Part shown: positions 47,337 to 56,447 of the stretch, piece after piece
Layout: each line of letters opens with the position of its first letter
How positions within the stretch are numbered: the stretch's first letter is position 1
NCBI GenBank assembly: GCA_016787065.1
Contig: JAEUVD010000025.1
Location: 1-64,000 of the forward strand
Source: Chitinophagaceae bacterium
Lineage (GTDB): Bacteria; Bacteroidota; Bacteroidia; Chitinophagales; Chitinophagaceae
Reading direction: 5' to 3'
DNA length: 64,000 bases
The notes under the pieces: model-generated
Told to the model about the DNA's origin: nothing
Seen by the model: only the letters and a program-made list of their open reading frames with translations
Database searches by the model: none
Program-made: the position numbers and the translations under genes

Positions 47337-47395
47337 TCGCTGATTCCCATTCAGTCACACAGAATAGGTATTACATGTAGTGAGATACTTAGCGA
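47337..47395. repeat. Imperfect palindromic element, copy 2
   Basis: Related to 42147-42212: outer TCGCTGATT/ACTTAGCGA, shared TTCAGTCAC and TTACATGTAG in the same order. Somewhat shorter and more diverged than copy 1. Confidence 0.6.
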
Positions 47396-47512
47396 AGACT
47401 AAATAGGTCTTTATATTATTTTTTCTATACCAACCGATAGTGAAAAATTGCCCATCTTCGCTTATCATTATTTCTGAAACCTGTCTTACCTTCCCGCCTT
47501 AAATTTTTTCCC

Positions 47513-47947
47513 ATGGCAACATTGCATATCTATCTCAACTTTCCGGGCACTTGCGGAGATGCCTTCAATTTTTACAAATCTGTTTTTGGCGGTGAATTCG
47601 GTTATATCGGTCGCTTTGGTGAAGTACCACCCATGGAAGGACAACCTCCAGTGCCTGATGAACATAAAAATAAAGTAATGCACGTTTCGATGGATGTAAA
47701 TAATATGCGCTTGCTAGGAAGCGATGTTATTGAGGGTTTCGGTCCACCAACCATTTTTGGAAATAATTTCGCGGTTTCTATTGACGCGAAATCAAAAGAC
47801 GAAGCGGACCAATTATTTCAAGCGTTAAGCGCAGGCGGACAAATTACTATGCCCATTCAAGATACTTTTTGGAATGCTTATTTCGGCATGTTTACCGACA
47901 AATTCGGTATTAATTGGATGGTAAATTTTGATCACCCTGTAGCCTAA
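47513..47947 (+). CDS. VOC-superfamily protein, PhnB-like
   Basis: 144 aa. It starts MATLHIYLNFPGTCGDAFNF, with YKSVFGGEFGYIGRFGEVPP, VMHVSMDVNNMRLLGSDVIE and the C-terminal FGMFTDKFGINWMVNF, the standard pattern of PhnB/glyoxalase-like VOC proteins that use paired beta-alpha-beta modules. They bind a metal or small ligand; the substrate is unknown. Monocistronic, 44 bp before the TPR kinase. Confidence 0.9.
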   Translation: MATLHIYLNFPGTCGDAFNFYKSVFGGEFGYIGRFGEVPPMEGQPPVPDEHKNKVMHVSMDVNNMRLLGSDVIEGFGPPTIFGNNFAVSIDAKSKDEADQLFQALSAGGQITMPIQDTFWNAYFGMFTDKFGINWMVNFDHPVA

Positions 47948-47991
47948 ACTTCATTCTAAAATTAAAACAGCAGCTCCTTAACGAATAGCCC

Positions 47992-50682
47992 GTGCCAACA
48001 GAAAAATATTACGCGTTAAAATACCGCTACCAAACCCTTTCCGATGAGAAGGAAAAAATCAATTGTTTGATTGATCTGGTTTTGGAAATTCGGAATTATA
48101 ATGTCGATGAAGCCTTTACCTATTCTGAAGAAATTATTGAACGCTCAAAAGCCATTGGATTTAAAGAAGGTATTGGTCGGGGCTTAAATCATAAAGGCGC
48201 CTGCTTCTGGTTATTAGGTCGCTATGGCCGTGGCTTGGTTACACTAAAAGAAGCGCTGGCGGTTGCGAAAGAAATAAAAAACGATGCACTTCGAGCTCGC
48301 ATCTACAATAACTATGGTAATATTTATCGTGATCTTGGCGACCTCTCCAATGCCTCCAAATATTATCAATGGGCTTTAGAAATTAATGAAGAACTCGGCG
48401 ACGAATTATCACAATCGGTCGTTCTTATTAATATCTCCAATATTCACTTCGATTTATTCGATTATGATAACGCTTTGGAGTATGCTATCAAGTGTTTATC
48501 TATCTTCTCGAAATATCATGATACCGTTCGATTGATTAATGTGTATCATACCCTCGGAAATATTTATTTTAAGAAAGATGATTACAATAACGCACTAACT
48601 CATTTTAAAAATTCGTTAGCGCTCACAGAGCCAGATACTGTTGGACATATGAAGGCCAATAGCGGCATCGGGAAAGTATATTATCGACTAAATAATTTCG
48701 AGAAATCAAGAAAGTATCTCTACATAGCACGTGAGCAAAGTGAAAAACTTTCCAATATCGAAGGTATTATCATTTCCGAGTTTTATTTAGGTCGTATTCA
48801 AACCGATGAAAATAACCTTGAAGCCGCACTGGAGCATTTTAATAAGGCTATGGATATTTCAACCGAGCACTCGCGCAAACACGATATCATGAGTATTCAT
48901 GAGTTGTTTGCAGTAGTGCATGAGAAACTGGGTGATATTCCGAAAGCGTATGAACATCTCAAATTATTTGAAAATCTGAAGGAGGAAATATTCCATCAGA
49001 ATACCATGAATAAATTGCGAAACCTTCAAGCACGTCATGAAGTAGAATTTGCAATTAAAGAGAAGGAGCTGGCGAAGCAATCGTCTAAACTCAAGCAACA
49101 ATTCATTGCGAATATGAGTCATGAAATACGCACGCCCATGAATGCGATTGTTGGCATGACCCGTTTACTCATGGAGAAAAATCCGCGACAGGATCAACTC
49201 AAGTACCTTAACGCAATTACTACTAGTGCCGATAATTTATTGGTTATTATTAATGATATTCTAGACTTCTCGAAAATTGAAGCAGGCAAAATAAGCATCG
49301 AGCATATACCTTTTTCACTTAAAGAAGTTTTAAAAAATGTAGTAACGCTACTTCGGTTTAAGGCGGAAGAAAAAGGAATTACTATTCGTTTTGAAATGGA
49401 TCCTTCACTTCCTGATCGCTTAGTGGGTGACCCAACACGCGTTAATCAGGTACTCATGAATCTCGCTGGAAATGCGGTTAAGTTTACGGAACACGGACAG
49501 GTACGTATCGATTGTGAACCAGTAGCCATTGATTCCACCGGTGTAAAACTCGCTTTTCATATAGCAGATACCGGTATCGGAATTTCGGAAGAGTATGTAA
49601 GTAAAATATTCGAAAGCTTTACACAGGCAGGTACGGATGTGGCTCGCAAGTATGGTGGTACCGGTTTAGGACTTACGATTTCGCAACAATTAGTGCAACT
49701 GATGGAAGGAGAGATTTCTGTGAAAAGTACCCTAGGGGTTGGAACTACGTTTACGTTTATTCTTCCGTTTAGAATTGCGGATGATCAGGATAATTTAGTA
49801 CAAGAAGAATTTAGTTATTCAGATGAGGATGTTTCTTTATTAAATAGAATGAACATTTTATTGGTAGAAGACAATGAAATGAATGTGATGTTGGCAATGG
49901 ATACGCTAAAGTCGGTAGCTGAACATATATCTATTACCGAAGCGCATAATGGGATCGAGGCCGTTGAGGCCGTTCGCAACCAGGATTTTGATGTGGTGTT
50001 AATGGATATTCAAATGCCAGGTATGAACGGTGTTGAAGCTACCCGAAAAATAAGATCTGAACTGGATTACCCGCGCAATCAAACGCAAATTATTGCCATG
50101 ACCGCCAACGTGATGCGCGAAGATATTCAACAGTATCTGACGAATGGTATGAACGATCATATTCCTAAACCGTTTCAAAAAGATATGTTGTTTAGAAAAT
50201 TGTTGTTGCATGCGCCCATTGAAAAAGTTAAACAACGTATGGAACAACTAAAACCAGTGATAAGCGAAGAAATTCCTTCAGACCAAGCATCGAACACGGG
50301 TTCGCCTTCATCGTATCCAAGTAATAATCCGTATGCCGAGGAACATCTTACCAACTTGCGCTTTCTTTCTTCCTTCGCCGGAAATAATAAAGACAAGGAG
50401 AAAAAGTATGTTCAGATTTTTCTTCAGAATTCTCCAAACCTATTAGCGCAAATAGAAAATGGAATTCGTGATGCCGATTACGGTGCTATAAAAATAGCGG
50501 CTCATTCATTGAAAACGCAATTAAATTATATGGGCGTGAAAGAAGAAATTTCACGCGTCTATGAATTGGAAAAGAAGGCTGGTGATAATTACGCTATTTC
50601 CGATTTGTCGGAACTGGTTACTAATTTGAAATTGGTTTGTGCCAAAGCCTTCGAAGAATTAGAAACGTTTTTGAAATCGTAA
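47992..50682 (+). CDS. TPR-containing hybrid histidine kinase with receiver and Hpt domains
   Basis: 896 aa starting with GTG at 47992. The N-terminal about 340 residues are TPR repeats (ARIYNNYGNIYRDLGDLSNA; NVYHTLGNIYFKKDDYNNAL; SEFYLGRIQTDENNLEAALE). A short coiled coil precedes HisKA (His377 in ANMSHEIRTPMNAIVGMTRL) and HATPase (NAVKFTEHGQVRIDCEP; GTDVARKYGGTGLGLTISQQ). The receiver has Asp672 in VVLMDIQMPGMNGVEA, and a C-terminal Hpt has His838 in IKIAAHSLKTQLNYMG. No transmembrane helix is seen, so it is a cytoplasmic phosphorelay protein whose TPR part senses or binds partners. The output regulator is not adjacent. Confidence 0.94.
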   Translation: MPTEKYYALKYRYQTLSDEKEKINCLIDLVLEIRNYNVDEAFTYSEEIIERSKAIGFKEGIGRGLNHKGACFWLLGRYGRGLVTLKEALAVAKEIKNDALRARIYNNYGNIYRDLGDLSNASKYYQWALEINEELGDELSQSVVLINISNIHFDLFDYDNALEYAIKCLSIFSKYHDTVRLINVYHTLGNIYFKKDDYNNALTHFKNSLALTEPDTVGHMKANSGIGKVYYRLNNFEKSRKYLYIAREQSEKLSNIEGIIISEFYLGRIQTDENNLEAALEHFNKAMDISTEHSRKHDIMSIHELFAVVHEKLGDIPKAYEHLKLFENLKEEIFHQNTMNKLRNLQARHEVEFAIKEKELAKQSSKLKQQFIANMSHEIRTPMNAIVGMTRLLMEKNPRQDQLKYLNAITTSADNLLVIINDILDFSKIEAGKISIEHIPFSLKEVLKNVVTLLRFKAEEKGITIRFEMDPSLPDRLVGDPTRVNQVLMNLAGNAVKFTEHGQVRIDCEPVAIDSTGVKLAFHIADTGIGISEEYVSKIFESFTQAGTDVARKYGGTGLGLTISQQLVQLMEGEISVKSTLGVGTTFTFILPFRIADDQDNLVQEEFSYSDEDVSLLNRMNILLVEDNEMNVMLAMDTLKSVAEHISITEAHNGIEAVEAVRNQDFDVVLMDIQMPGMNGVEATRKIRSELDYPRNQTQIIAMTANVMREDIQQYLTNGMNDHIPKPFQKDMLFRKLLLHAPIEKVKQRMEQLKPVISEEIPSDQASNTGSPSSYPSNNPYAEEHLTNLRFLSSFAGNNKDKEKKYVQIFLQNSPNLLAQIENGIRDADYGAIKIAAHSLKTQLNYMGVKEEISRVYELEKKAGDNYAISDLSELVTNLKLVCAKAFEELETFLKS

Positions 50683-50720
50683 TACAATAAACCGTGTTCA
50701 GAACAACGTAAACGAGGCGA

Positions 50721-51746
50721 ATGGAAAAGGGTTTTCATGAATATCACGAAACGATTGCACTTCATCATGTAGCACCTAAGGTGTTTATGATATTAGCTAA
50801 TCAGCACGCGGAGTTGCATGGTTGGCGTTTACATTTCATCAGTGAAACCGGATTAATTGCCTATACCCAACATGGAATTACCTCCTGGAATGCAGAACTG
50901 CAAATTTTAATCGAAGATCAGGTTGCAACTTTGAGTAGTCGTTCTGTGGAGCGAGAGCAAGGTGATTCATCCCAACATAAGCACCTCGTTCAGCAATGGG
51001 TAAAGCATCTTCAAGAAAGTATGATGCATATCTCCGAAGCCACGTTGCAAGAAGCCGACAAGTTGGAAACACGTGTTTTTCAATCGCAAGAAGAAGTTCG
51101 TAGGCAACCGGTACCCACTCTAAAAGATCAAGGTTTTAATATCCTCCGCTTTTTAATTCCCGGGAAACAATTCTTTGCTACACCTTTTTTACTTGATTTG
51201 AATATTATTCTTTTTGTAGTGATGATTTTATCCGGTGTTCACCCTATTGAACCTGACGGTAACGATTTATTACTATGGGGCGCCAATTTACGCAGTAGGG
51301 TGATGAACGGTGAGCTATGGCGACTTATAACCGCATGCTTTATTCATATTGGTGTTATGCATTTGTTGATGAATATGTATGCCTTGGTTTATATCGGGTT
51401 GCAATTAGAACCTCTTTTGGGTAAACGAAAATTTCTCATGGCCTATTTCATTACCGGGCTTATAGCAAGTACAGTAAGTATTTATTGGCACGACCGAACA
51501 ATTAGTGCAGGTGCATCAGGTGCTATTTTCGGCATGTATGGTGTTTTTCTTGCTTTACTTCTAACCAATTTACTTGAACATCATACCCGAAAATCATTGC
51601 TTTCCAGTATCCTTATTTTTGTGATTTATAACCTTGTAAACGGACTGCAAGCAGGTATTGATAACGCCGCTCATATTGGAGGATTGCTTAGCGGTATAGT
51701 GGTTGGGATGGTTTTAATTCCGGGTTTGAAAAGGAACAGCGTTTAG
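50721..51746 (+). CDS. Rhomboid-family intramembrane serine protease
   Basis: 341 aa. A soluble N-terminal part of about 150 residues is followed by six or more transmembrane segments. The catalytic Ser is in ISAGASGAIFGMYGVFLALL and the catalytic His in IDNAAHIGGLLSGIVVGMVL; ELWRLITACFIHIGVMHLLM and NMYALVYIGLQLEPLLGKRK are the other rhomboid signatures. It cleaves membrane proteins within the bilayer; the substrate is unknown. It starts 38 bp after the TPR kinase, possibly in one transcript. Confidence 0.94.
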   Translation: MEKGFHEYHETIALHHVAPKVFMILANQHAELHGWRLHFISETGLIAYTQHGITSWNAELQILIEDQVATLSSRSVEREQGDSSQHKHLVQQWVKHLQESMMHISEATLQEADKLETRVFQSQEEVRRQPVPTLKDQGFNILRFLIPGKQFFATPFLLDLNIILFVVMILSGVHPIEPDGNDLLLWGANLRSRVMNGELWRLITACFIHIGVMHLLMNMYALVYIGLQLEPLLGKRKFLMAYFITGLIASTVSIYWHDRTISAGASGAIFGMYGVFLALLLTNLLEHHTRKSLLSSILIFVIYNLVNGLQAGIDNAAHIGGLLSGIVVGMVLIPGLKRNSV

Positions 51747-51798
51747 GTTATAAGTTCAATAGTGAAATGATAATGAAGCAGTTTTTTTCAGAATAATT

Positions 51799-52209
51799 TT
51801 ATTGATGAAGAAGCATCTTTTCTAACATGTCTAAATCTAGAAATTCAACCTTGGGAAACTCGATATCTTTAAGTACTCTCTAATGTTTGTCATGACTAAT
51901 TAAGTAGTTTGCCCTTCCGGCTACAGCACAGTCAACAAATTTATTATCGTCTGGATCTTTTGAAATAAGATTAAAGTGAAAATAGGTATTAATAAATTCT
52001 ACGTTCTCTATATTTTCAAGTAAACCTAATAAACTGTCACTTGCTATTCTGCCCATGTGCTGAGATACTATTTCTTCATATTCCGCTAAAATTTCATTGG
52101 TAACACAAATTACAATATCGCCATTTAGTAATTTTTGTAAAAGCCAATGATACTTTGAATTTGAGGAAATACTTACTAACAGAACTTTAGTATCCAGAAC
52201 TAGTCTCAC
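51799..52209 (-). pseudogene. PIN-domain toxin of a toxin-antitoxin pair, interrupted by in-frame TAG
   Basis: Starts with GTG at 52209-52207. PIN RNase motifs: LVLDTKVLLVSI (Asp6; the next position is Lys rather than the common Asn), EILAEYEEI (Glu), and KDPDDNKFVDCAVAGRANYL with the acidic cluster. The frame ends after SHDKH at a TAG (51880-51882), but the same frame continues for 26 more codons (RVLKDIEFPKVEFLDLDM, then LEKMLLHQ) to a TAA at 51799. The extra part matches the usual family ending (DKHF.VLK.I.FP.V), so the TAG looks like a recent nonsense change from an aromatic codon. The 109-aa product retains the acidic residues and might still fold; activity is uncertain. Confidence 0.8.
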
Positions 52210-52436
52210 GTATTCTTGAATTTATTCTCTGAATTCAGCAAATTATCCATTTCTGTATTGCTCCAATTCTTTTCATCCCATACTTTGTTCGCTTGAGTAA
52301 TCATACGCTCCGCGAAAAATTGTGCTAACCGATTTCTTAATTCCTGTAGTTCTGAATCCTCTAAATTGTGAGAAAACGCCTTGAGTAGTTCAATTTGAAC
52401 ATTACTTAAAACACCGGAATGTGTTAAAGATGACAT
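52206..52436 (-). CDS. Antitoxin partner of the PIN toxin
   Basis: 76 aa from the ATG at 52436 (MSSLTHSGVLSNVQIELLKA); five further residues to 52451 are possible. The sequence FSHNLEDSELQELRNRLAQF, then FAERMITQANKVWDEKNWSN, is the pattern of small helical proteins paired with PIN-family toxins in Bacteroidota. Its stop overlaps the toxin start by 4 nt (GTGA), a normal coupled toxin-antitoxin arrangement. It should neutralise the PIN nuclease and repress its own operon. Confidence 0.8.
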   Translation of the reverse strand: MSSLTHSGVLSNVQIELLKAFSHNLEDSELQELRNRLAQFFAERMITQANKVWDEKNWSNTEMDNLLNSENKFKNT

Positions 52437-52526
52437 ACAATTTCTTTTCAAAACAAATTTAATCTTAATTGTTCATTATTCCAATTTGTTAAAAATATGG
52501 TTCGCGGCAAATGGGGTTAGTACCGA

Positions 52527-53060
52527 TTATTTCTCCCAATCTTTCCGGTTTATTTCCAACCAATCGCAAGGTATATTCCTCCAAAAAAATGTTTCAATGA
52601 AGGAAAGGCCACATTTTTCTAACACGCGTTTGGAAGCTGCATTTTCCTGATTTACTGTACCAACGATATGATCCATGTTGAAATGTGAAAAGCCATAGTC
52701 GAGCGCAAATAGAGCAGCTTCTGTTGCATAGCCTTTACCCCAGAATGATGGTATGAAGCGATACCCAACATCATAAAAATGGTTCCGATTATTTTCTTCT
52801 TCTGTAATAAACTTCAAACCACTCCAACCAATAAATGCATCGCTTTCTTTTTCAAATGTTGCCCATCGGGCAATATTATGTGTTTGGTATTGTTCGAGCA
52901 AAGAGAGGATAACAGGTTCCGCTTGTTCCAAATGCGTTAAAGGATTATTGCCTAAATACCGATGAACTTCAGCAATCGAATCTAAACTAAATAATAAGGG
53001 GGCATCGGTGGATGTAAACTTACGATAATACAATCGTTCCGATTGAAGCCGTTCGGTCAT
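52527..53060 (-). CDS. GNAT-family acetyltransferase, RimJ/RimL type
   Basis: 177 aa. Signatures: LQSERLYYRKFTSTDAPLLF, GYRFIPSFWGKGYATEAALF (acetyl-CoA binding), MDHIVGTVNQENAASKRVLE and KCGLSFIETFFWRNIPCDWL, the standard pattern of RimJ/RimL-type N-acetyltransferases acting on proteins or small amines. It ends the minus-strand pair with the HmuY-like gene, 15 bp from it. Confidence 0.92.
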   Translation of the reverse strand: MTERLQSERLYYRKFTSTDAPLLFSLDSIAEVHRYLGNNPLTHLEQAEPVILSLLEQYQTHNIARWATFEKESDAFIGWSGLKFITEEENNRNHFYDVGYRFIPSFWGKGYATEAALFALDYGFSHFNMDHIVGTVNQENAASKRVLEKCGLSFIETFFWRNIPCDWLEINRKDWEK

Positions 53061-53075
53061 GATAAAGACAATGGA

Positions 53076-54068
53076 TTAAAGCTCTTGGAACTCAAATTTA
53101 GGACTACCTTTTTCTCCGGTCGGGCTATAAAAATCTAAAAATCGTAAACGGAAGTATCGGTTATTTTGTGTTTTAACAATAAAGCTAAAACGTTTGTCGA
53201 TGGTATAATCCGTTGAGCCACTAGCCCAATCAATTTTTTTCCAATCGTATCCAATGGCATCCCAATGTGTGTTGAATTGAACCTGAGCGGTAAGGTCTTT
53301 CGTTAAGGATGTAAATCCAATGGTAGAATCTTTATACGCTGAAGTATTTGTGGCATTCAACAAGCATCCAACAACAATATAACGTAGCGGAGGATTTTGT
53401 TCGTAGAACGAATAATTATAAGTCGTAAATTTTAAATCATAACTATTCTTAGCTGGTTCTACATTAGCTACTTCTGTGAAATGGTGTAAAGAGAAATAGG
53501 TAAAATTGGTGTGCGTATTTTTTACTAAGGTTCGGAGTTGTGGTGTTTGATCATCTAACTCACCAACTTCAATCGAATATTGAAACGCATCAGCTTGAGC
53601 TATTTTTATTTTTTTATACTTCGTATCATTTTTATCCAGCTTCACTATATACACTTGATTACTATGCAACGACCATTTAATAATCGCCGAATCCACTTCA
53701 CCGGTGCTACCATCATACAACCAATTTGAAGCGGCAAGACTGGTATCACCCATGCCTACGGTAGCAAAATCACTTTTGCCGGTAGGGTAGGCACACATGC
53801 CTTGTCCACCATTCATATAAACAGTATAATCATCTGCTTTGCAACTGAAAGCCAAATCCCAAATATTGCATGGTACGGAATGAACAATTTGCTGATTTTC
53901 TAAACTAACATAAAATTGTTCGCCGTATTCTTCGCCCATATTAACCTGAATAACAACACCATCACCTTTTGGGGGAAGCGTTATTGCTTTATCTCTTTTC
54001 TCACAGGAAAAAAGAAATAAACACAGGGCAGCTAAACCAACAAATTGAATGCATTTCATCGAATGCAA
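53076..54068 (-). CDS. HmuY-like heme-binding lipoprotein
   Basis: 330 aa with a lipoprotein signal (VGLAALCLFLFSC, Cys near residue 22). The HmuY-type strand pattern is present (QVNMGEEYGEQFYVSLENQQ; WDLAFSCKADDYTVYMNGGQ; YIVKLDKNDTKYKKIKIAQA; NSYDLKFTTYNYSFYEQNPP). HmuY proteins take heme from host proteins or the environment and pass it to a TonB receptor (HmuR). No HmuR is adjacent here; the next genes are unrelated. The heme-ligand histidines of the pathogen protein cannot be confirmed, so ligand identity is open. Confidence 0.82.
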   Translation of the reverse strand: MHSMKCIQFVGLAALCLFLFSCEKRDKAITLPPKGDGVVIQVNMGEEYGEQFYVSLENQQIVHSVPCNIWDLAFSCKADDYTVYMNGGQGMCAYPTGKSDFATVGMGDTSLAASNWLYDGSTGEVDSAIIKWSLHSNQVYIVKLDKNDTKYKKIKIAQADAFQYSIEVGELDDQTPQLRTLVKNTHTNFTYFSLHHFTEVANVEPAKNSYDLKFTTYNYSFYEQNPPLRYIVVGCLLNATNTSAYKDSTIGFTSLTKDLTAQVQFNTHWDAIGYDWKKIDWASGSTDYTIDKRFSFIVKTQNNRYFRLRFLDFYSPTGEKGSPKFEFQEL

Positions 54069-54158
54069 AGGTTATCTTTTTTGGGTAAATCCGGTTAATT
54101 GGAGCATCACGGAATTGTCATATTTTGCCCCTTGTATTAAAATGTGGAAAACGCCGGA

Positions 54159-54995
54159 TTAACTTTTTACCAATCGAATGCCGTTGTTTTCCAACAATAT
54201 TCTTTTCTGTTTAAAGAGAATGCCCACCGACTTTTTGAAGTTCTTTTTACTCATTTTCAATTGTTGCTGAATATCTTCCGGCGAACTGTTATCAGTTAAG
54301 GGTATAAATCCCTTTTGTTTTTCCAGGGCTTGTACTATTTGTTCGGCACCATCTTCTAAGCGTTGCATTCCAATAGGCTGCAAGCTTAAATCAATCTGAT
54401 CGTTTTCTCTGATTTGTTTTATATAACCTCGAAATTTATCACCGATATGTATCGGACGAAATATTTCGTTATGATAAATGAGTCCTTTGTGTTTCTGATT
54501 AATGATGGCATTGTATCCGAGCGGGGTAGTTTCAAAAATTAAGAGATTAACGGCATCGCCGGGTTCAAATTTTAAATCTGAATTTTTCAAATGACGATGA
54601 ATTTTTGTGGTAGCCATCATACGCTGTGTTTCTTCATCGATGGTAACATAAACCACATAACTTCTTCCTGATTCCATTTTTTGTTTCTGTTCTCGAAACG
54701 GAACAAATAAATCTTTTTCTAAACCCCAAATCAAAAAGGCACCATGTTCTGAAACAGAACGCACTTCTAAGAAAGCGAATTGTCCTGCCTCTGCAAACGG
54801 AGTTAAGTTCGTAGCAATCCAGCGTTGTTCATAATCTTTGTACACGAACACCCTAATTTTCGAGCCTATTTCATATTCCGGTAAAATGTACTTATTGGGC
54901 AAGAGCACATCATTTCCTTCATCATCACCCAAGTAAAAACCTACGCTGGTTTTGCGTAATATGGTGAGGTAATTGTATTGTCCGAGTAATAGCAT
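54159..54995 (-). CDS. CvfB-family S1 RNA-binding protein
   Basis: 278 aa. Three S1-like domains and a C-terminal winged helix: LTILRKTSVGFYLGDDEGND, FLEVRSVSEHGAFLIWGLEK then DLFVPFREQKQK, the third with GYNAIINQKHKGLIYHNEIF, and the tail QQLKMSKKNFKKSVGILFKQ. CvfB proteins bind RNA and affect virulence-factor expression in Staphylococcus; in Bacteroidota the role is unstudied. Monocistronic. Confidence 0.92.
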   Translation of the reverse strand: MLLLGQYNYLTILRKTSVGFYLGDDEGNDVLLPNKYILPEYEIGSKIRVFVYKDYEQRWIATNLTPFAEAGQFAFLEVRSVSEHGAFLIWGLEKDLFVPFREQKQKMESGRSYVVYVTIDEETQRMMATTKIHRHLKNSDLKFEPGDAVNLLIFETTPLGYNAIINQKHKGLIYHNEIFRPIHIGDKFRGYIKQIRENDQIDLSLQPIGMQRLEDGAEQIVQALEKQKGFIPLTDNSSPEDIQQQLKMSKKNFKKSVGILFKQKRILLENNGIRLVKS

Positions 54996-55073
54996 GGGAA
55001 TCTGAGTTAGATGAAATTAAAGATAGTTCAAGAAGTTTGTAAGATATGACAAGTTCTGTTGCGTATGTCCTAT

Positions 55074-56360
55074 TTAAGAAATGTTCTTCATAACATCATA
55101 CAACGTGTAAACATCTTCAAAGCTGTTGTATAACGGAACGGGTGCAATTCGAATTACATTCGGTTCGCGCCAGTCGGCTATTATTGAAGCTTTTTTCAAT
55201 GCTTCAAAGGTTTCTTTTCCCTTTGATTTGAAAAGCAGGGATAACTGACAACCACGTTGTGTACTATCTTCCGGAGTAATAATTTGAAATTTTAAATTAG
55301 TAAGGCTTTTTAAAAGCATTTCGGCATAACCTGTAAGGTGCAAACTCTTTTCTGCTAGTGCATGCATGCCTACCTCATCAAAAATATCTAAGGAAGCACG
55401 GTGTGCAGCCATATTGAAAACCGCAGCATTACTCAGTTGCCAACTTTCAGCTGTCGGCATAGGTTTAAAACCCTTCTTCATTTGAAAGCGTGTTTTTTCA
55501 TCATGACCCCACCAACCTCCAAGTCGAAATATCTTTTTGTCTTTGGCATGTTTTTCATACACATATAAACCAGCCACGGCACCCGGTCCGGAATTCAAAT
55601 ATTTATACGAACACCAACAAGCAAAATCCACCTTCCAATCATGAAGATGCAGTACTTTATTACCAACTGCATGGGCTAAATCAAAGCCGGCAAAAGCACC
55701 AACTTCATGAGCTGCTTTCGTAATTTTTTCCATGTCGAAGTATTGTCCGGTATAATAATTTACACCACCCATCATTACTAAAGCTAACGTGTTTTTGTGT
55801 TTCTTGATGGTTGCAAGAATATCACTTAATTCGAGGGTATGTTTTCCTTTCGCCGGAGTAAGTTCGATGATAGCTGTTTTCGGATCAAAGCCATGCATCT
55901 TTACTTGTGTTTCAACCGCATACATATCGGAAGGGAAGGCACCCGCTTCCATGATAATTTTGAAACGTTTTTTTGTTGGCCGATAAAAGGATAACATCAA
56001 TAAATGCAGATTTACGGAGAGGGTATTACACATCACTACTTCGCTTTCTTTCGCGCCCACTAATCGGGCTGCTGATTGCGTGAAGTAGTGGTGGTATTTA
56101 AACCAAGGGCGTTTAGCTTCAAAATGACCTTCTACACCATATTCTGCCCAGTCGTCTAATTCTTCTTGTAAATAATCGCGCGCTTTTACCGGTTGTAATC
56201 CGAGGGAGTTACCACAAAAATAAATAGCTTTCTTACCATGTAATTTTGGATGAAGAAAGGCGGTACGGTATTTAGCCAAATCATCGGCATCATCCATTTC
56301 GAGTGCGTATTTACGCGTAAACTTTTGTTGTAATTCTGCAGTTAAAGCCATAACAGGCAA
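55074..56360 (-). CDS. kynU: Kynureninase
   Basis: 428 aa, normal length. PLP enzyme that splits kynurenine or 3-hydroxykynurenine to anthranilate (or 3-hydroxyanthranilate) and alanine in tryptophan breakdown. The N-terminus IYFCGNSLGLQPVKARDYLQ and the PLP-binding lysine in CWCSYKYLNSGPGAVAGLYV are diagnostic; QRGCQLSLLFK and ADWREPNVIRIAPVPLYNSF are the expected C-terminal motifs. No other kyn gene is adjacent. It may serve tryptophan catabolism or NAD precursor supply. Confidence 0.97.
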   Translation of the reverse strand: MPVMALTAELQQKFTRKYALEMDDADDLAKYRTAFLHPKLHGKKAIYFCGNSLGLQPVKARDYLQEELDDWAEYGVEGHFEAKRPWFKYHHYFTQSAARLVGAKESEVVMCNTLSVNLHLLMLSFYRPTKKRFKIIMEAGAFPSDMYAVETQVKMHGFDPKTAIIELTPAKGKHTLELSDILATIKKHKNTLALVMMGGVNYYTGQYFDMEKITKAAHEVGAFAGFDLAHAVGNKVLHLHDWKVDFACWCSYKYLNSGPGAVAGLYVYEKHAKDKKIFRLGGWWGHDEKTRFQMKKGFKPMPTAESWQLSNAAVFNMAAHRASLDIFDEVGMHALAEKSLHLTGYAEMLLKSLTNLKFQIITPEDSTQRGCQLSLLFKSKGKETFEALKKASIIADWREPNVIRIAPVPLYNSFEDVYTLYDVMKNIS

Positions 56361-56400
56361 AGTAAAACAGATTTCATGGATTCTGGTAATTATTATGCGC

Positions 56401-56431
56401 TTTGATGTAGTTGATGAGGATACTATTTTTG
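56401..56431 (+). promoter_or_regulatory. Bacteroidota-type promoter of the HEAT-repeat gene
   Basis: TTTG (56401-56404), 19 bp, TATTTTTG (56424-56431) fit TTTG-N19-TAnnTTTG exactly. The ATG at 56448 is 16 bp beyond. The sequence lies between divergent genes (kynU on the minus strand). Confidence 0.7.
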
Positions 56432-56447
56432 TATTTCAAGAACATAT

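Larger units (their letters stand above)
46383..47512. other. Long intergenic region (1.1 kb): tandem repeat and palindrome, no credible gene
   Basis: Two plus-strand frames occur (46512-46715 and 46775-47071) but neither has family motifs; the second owes part of its length to a tandem repeat and has a low-complexity VSILLT start. The gap holds three copies of a 21-bp unit (46786-46848), a palindromic element (47337-47395) and, nearest 46382, the likely nuo promoter region. Confidence 0.6.
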
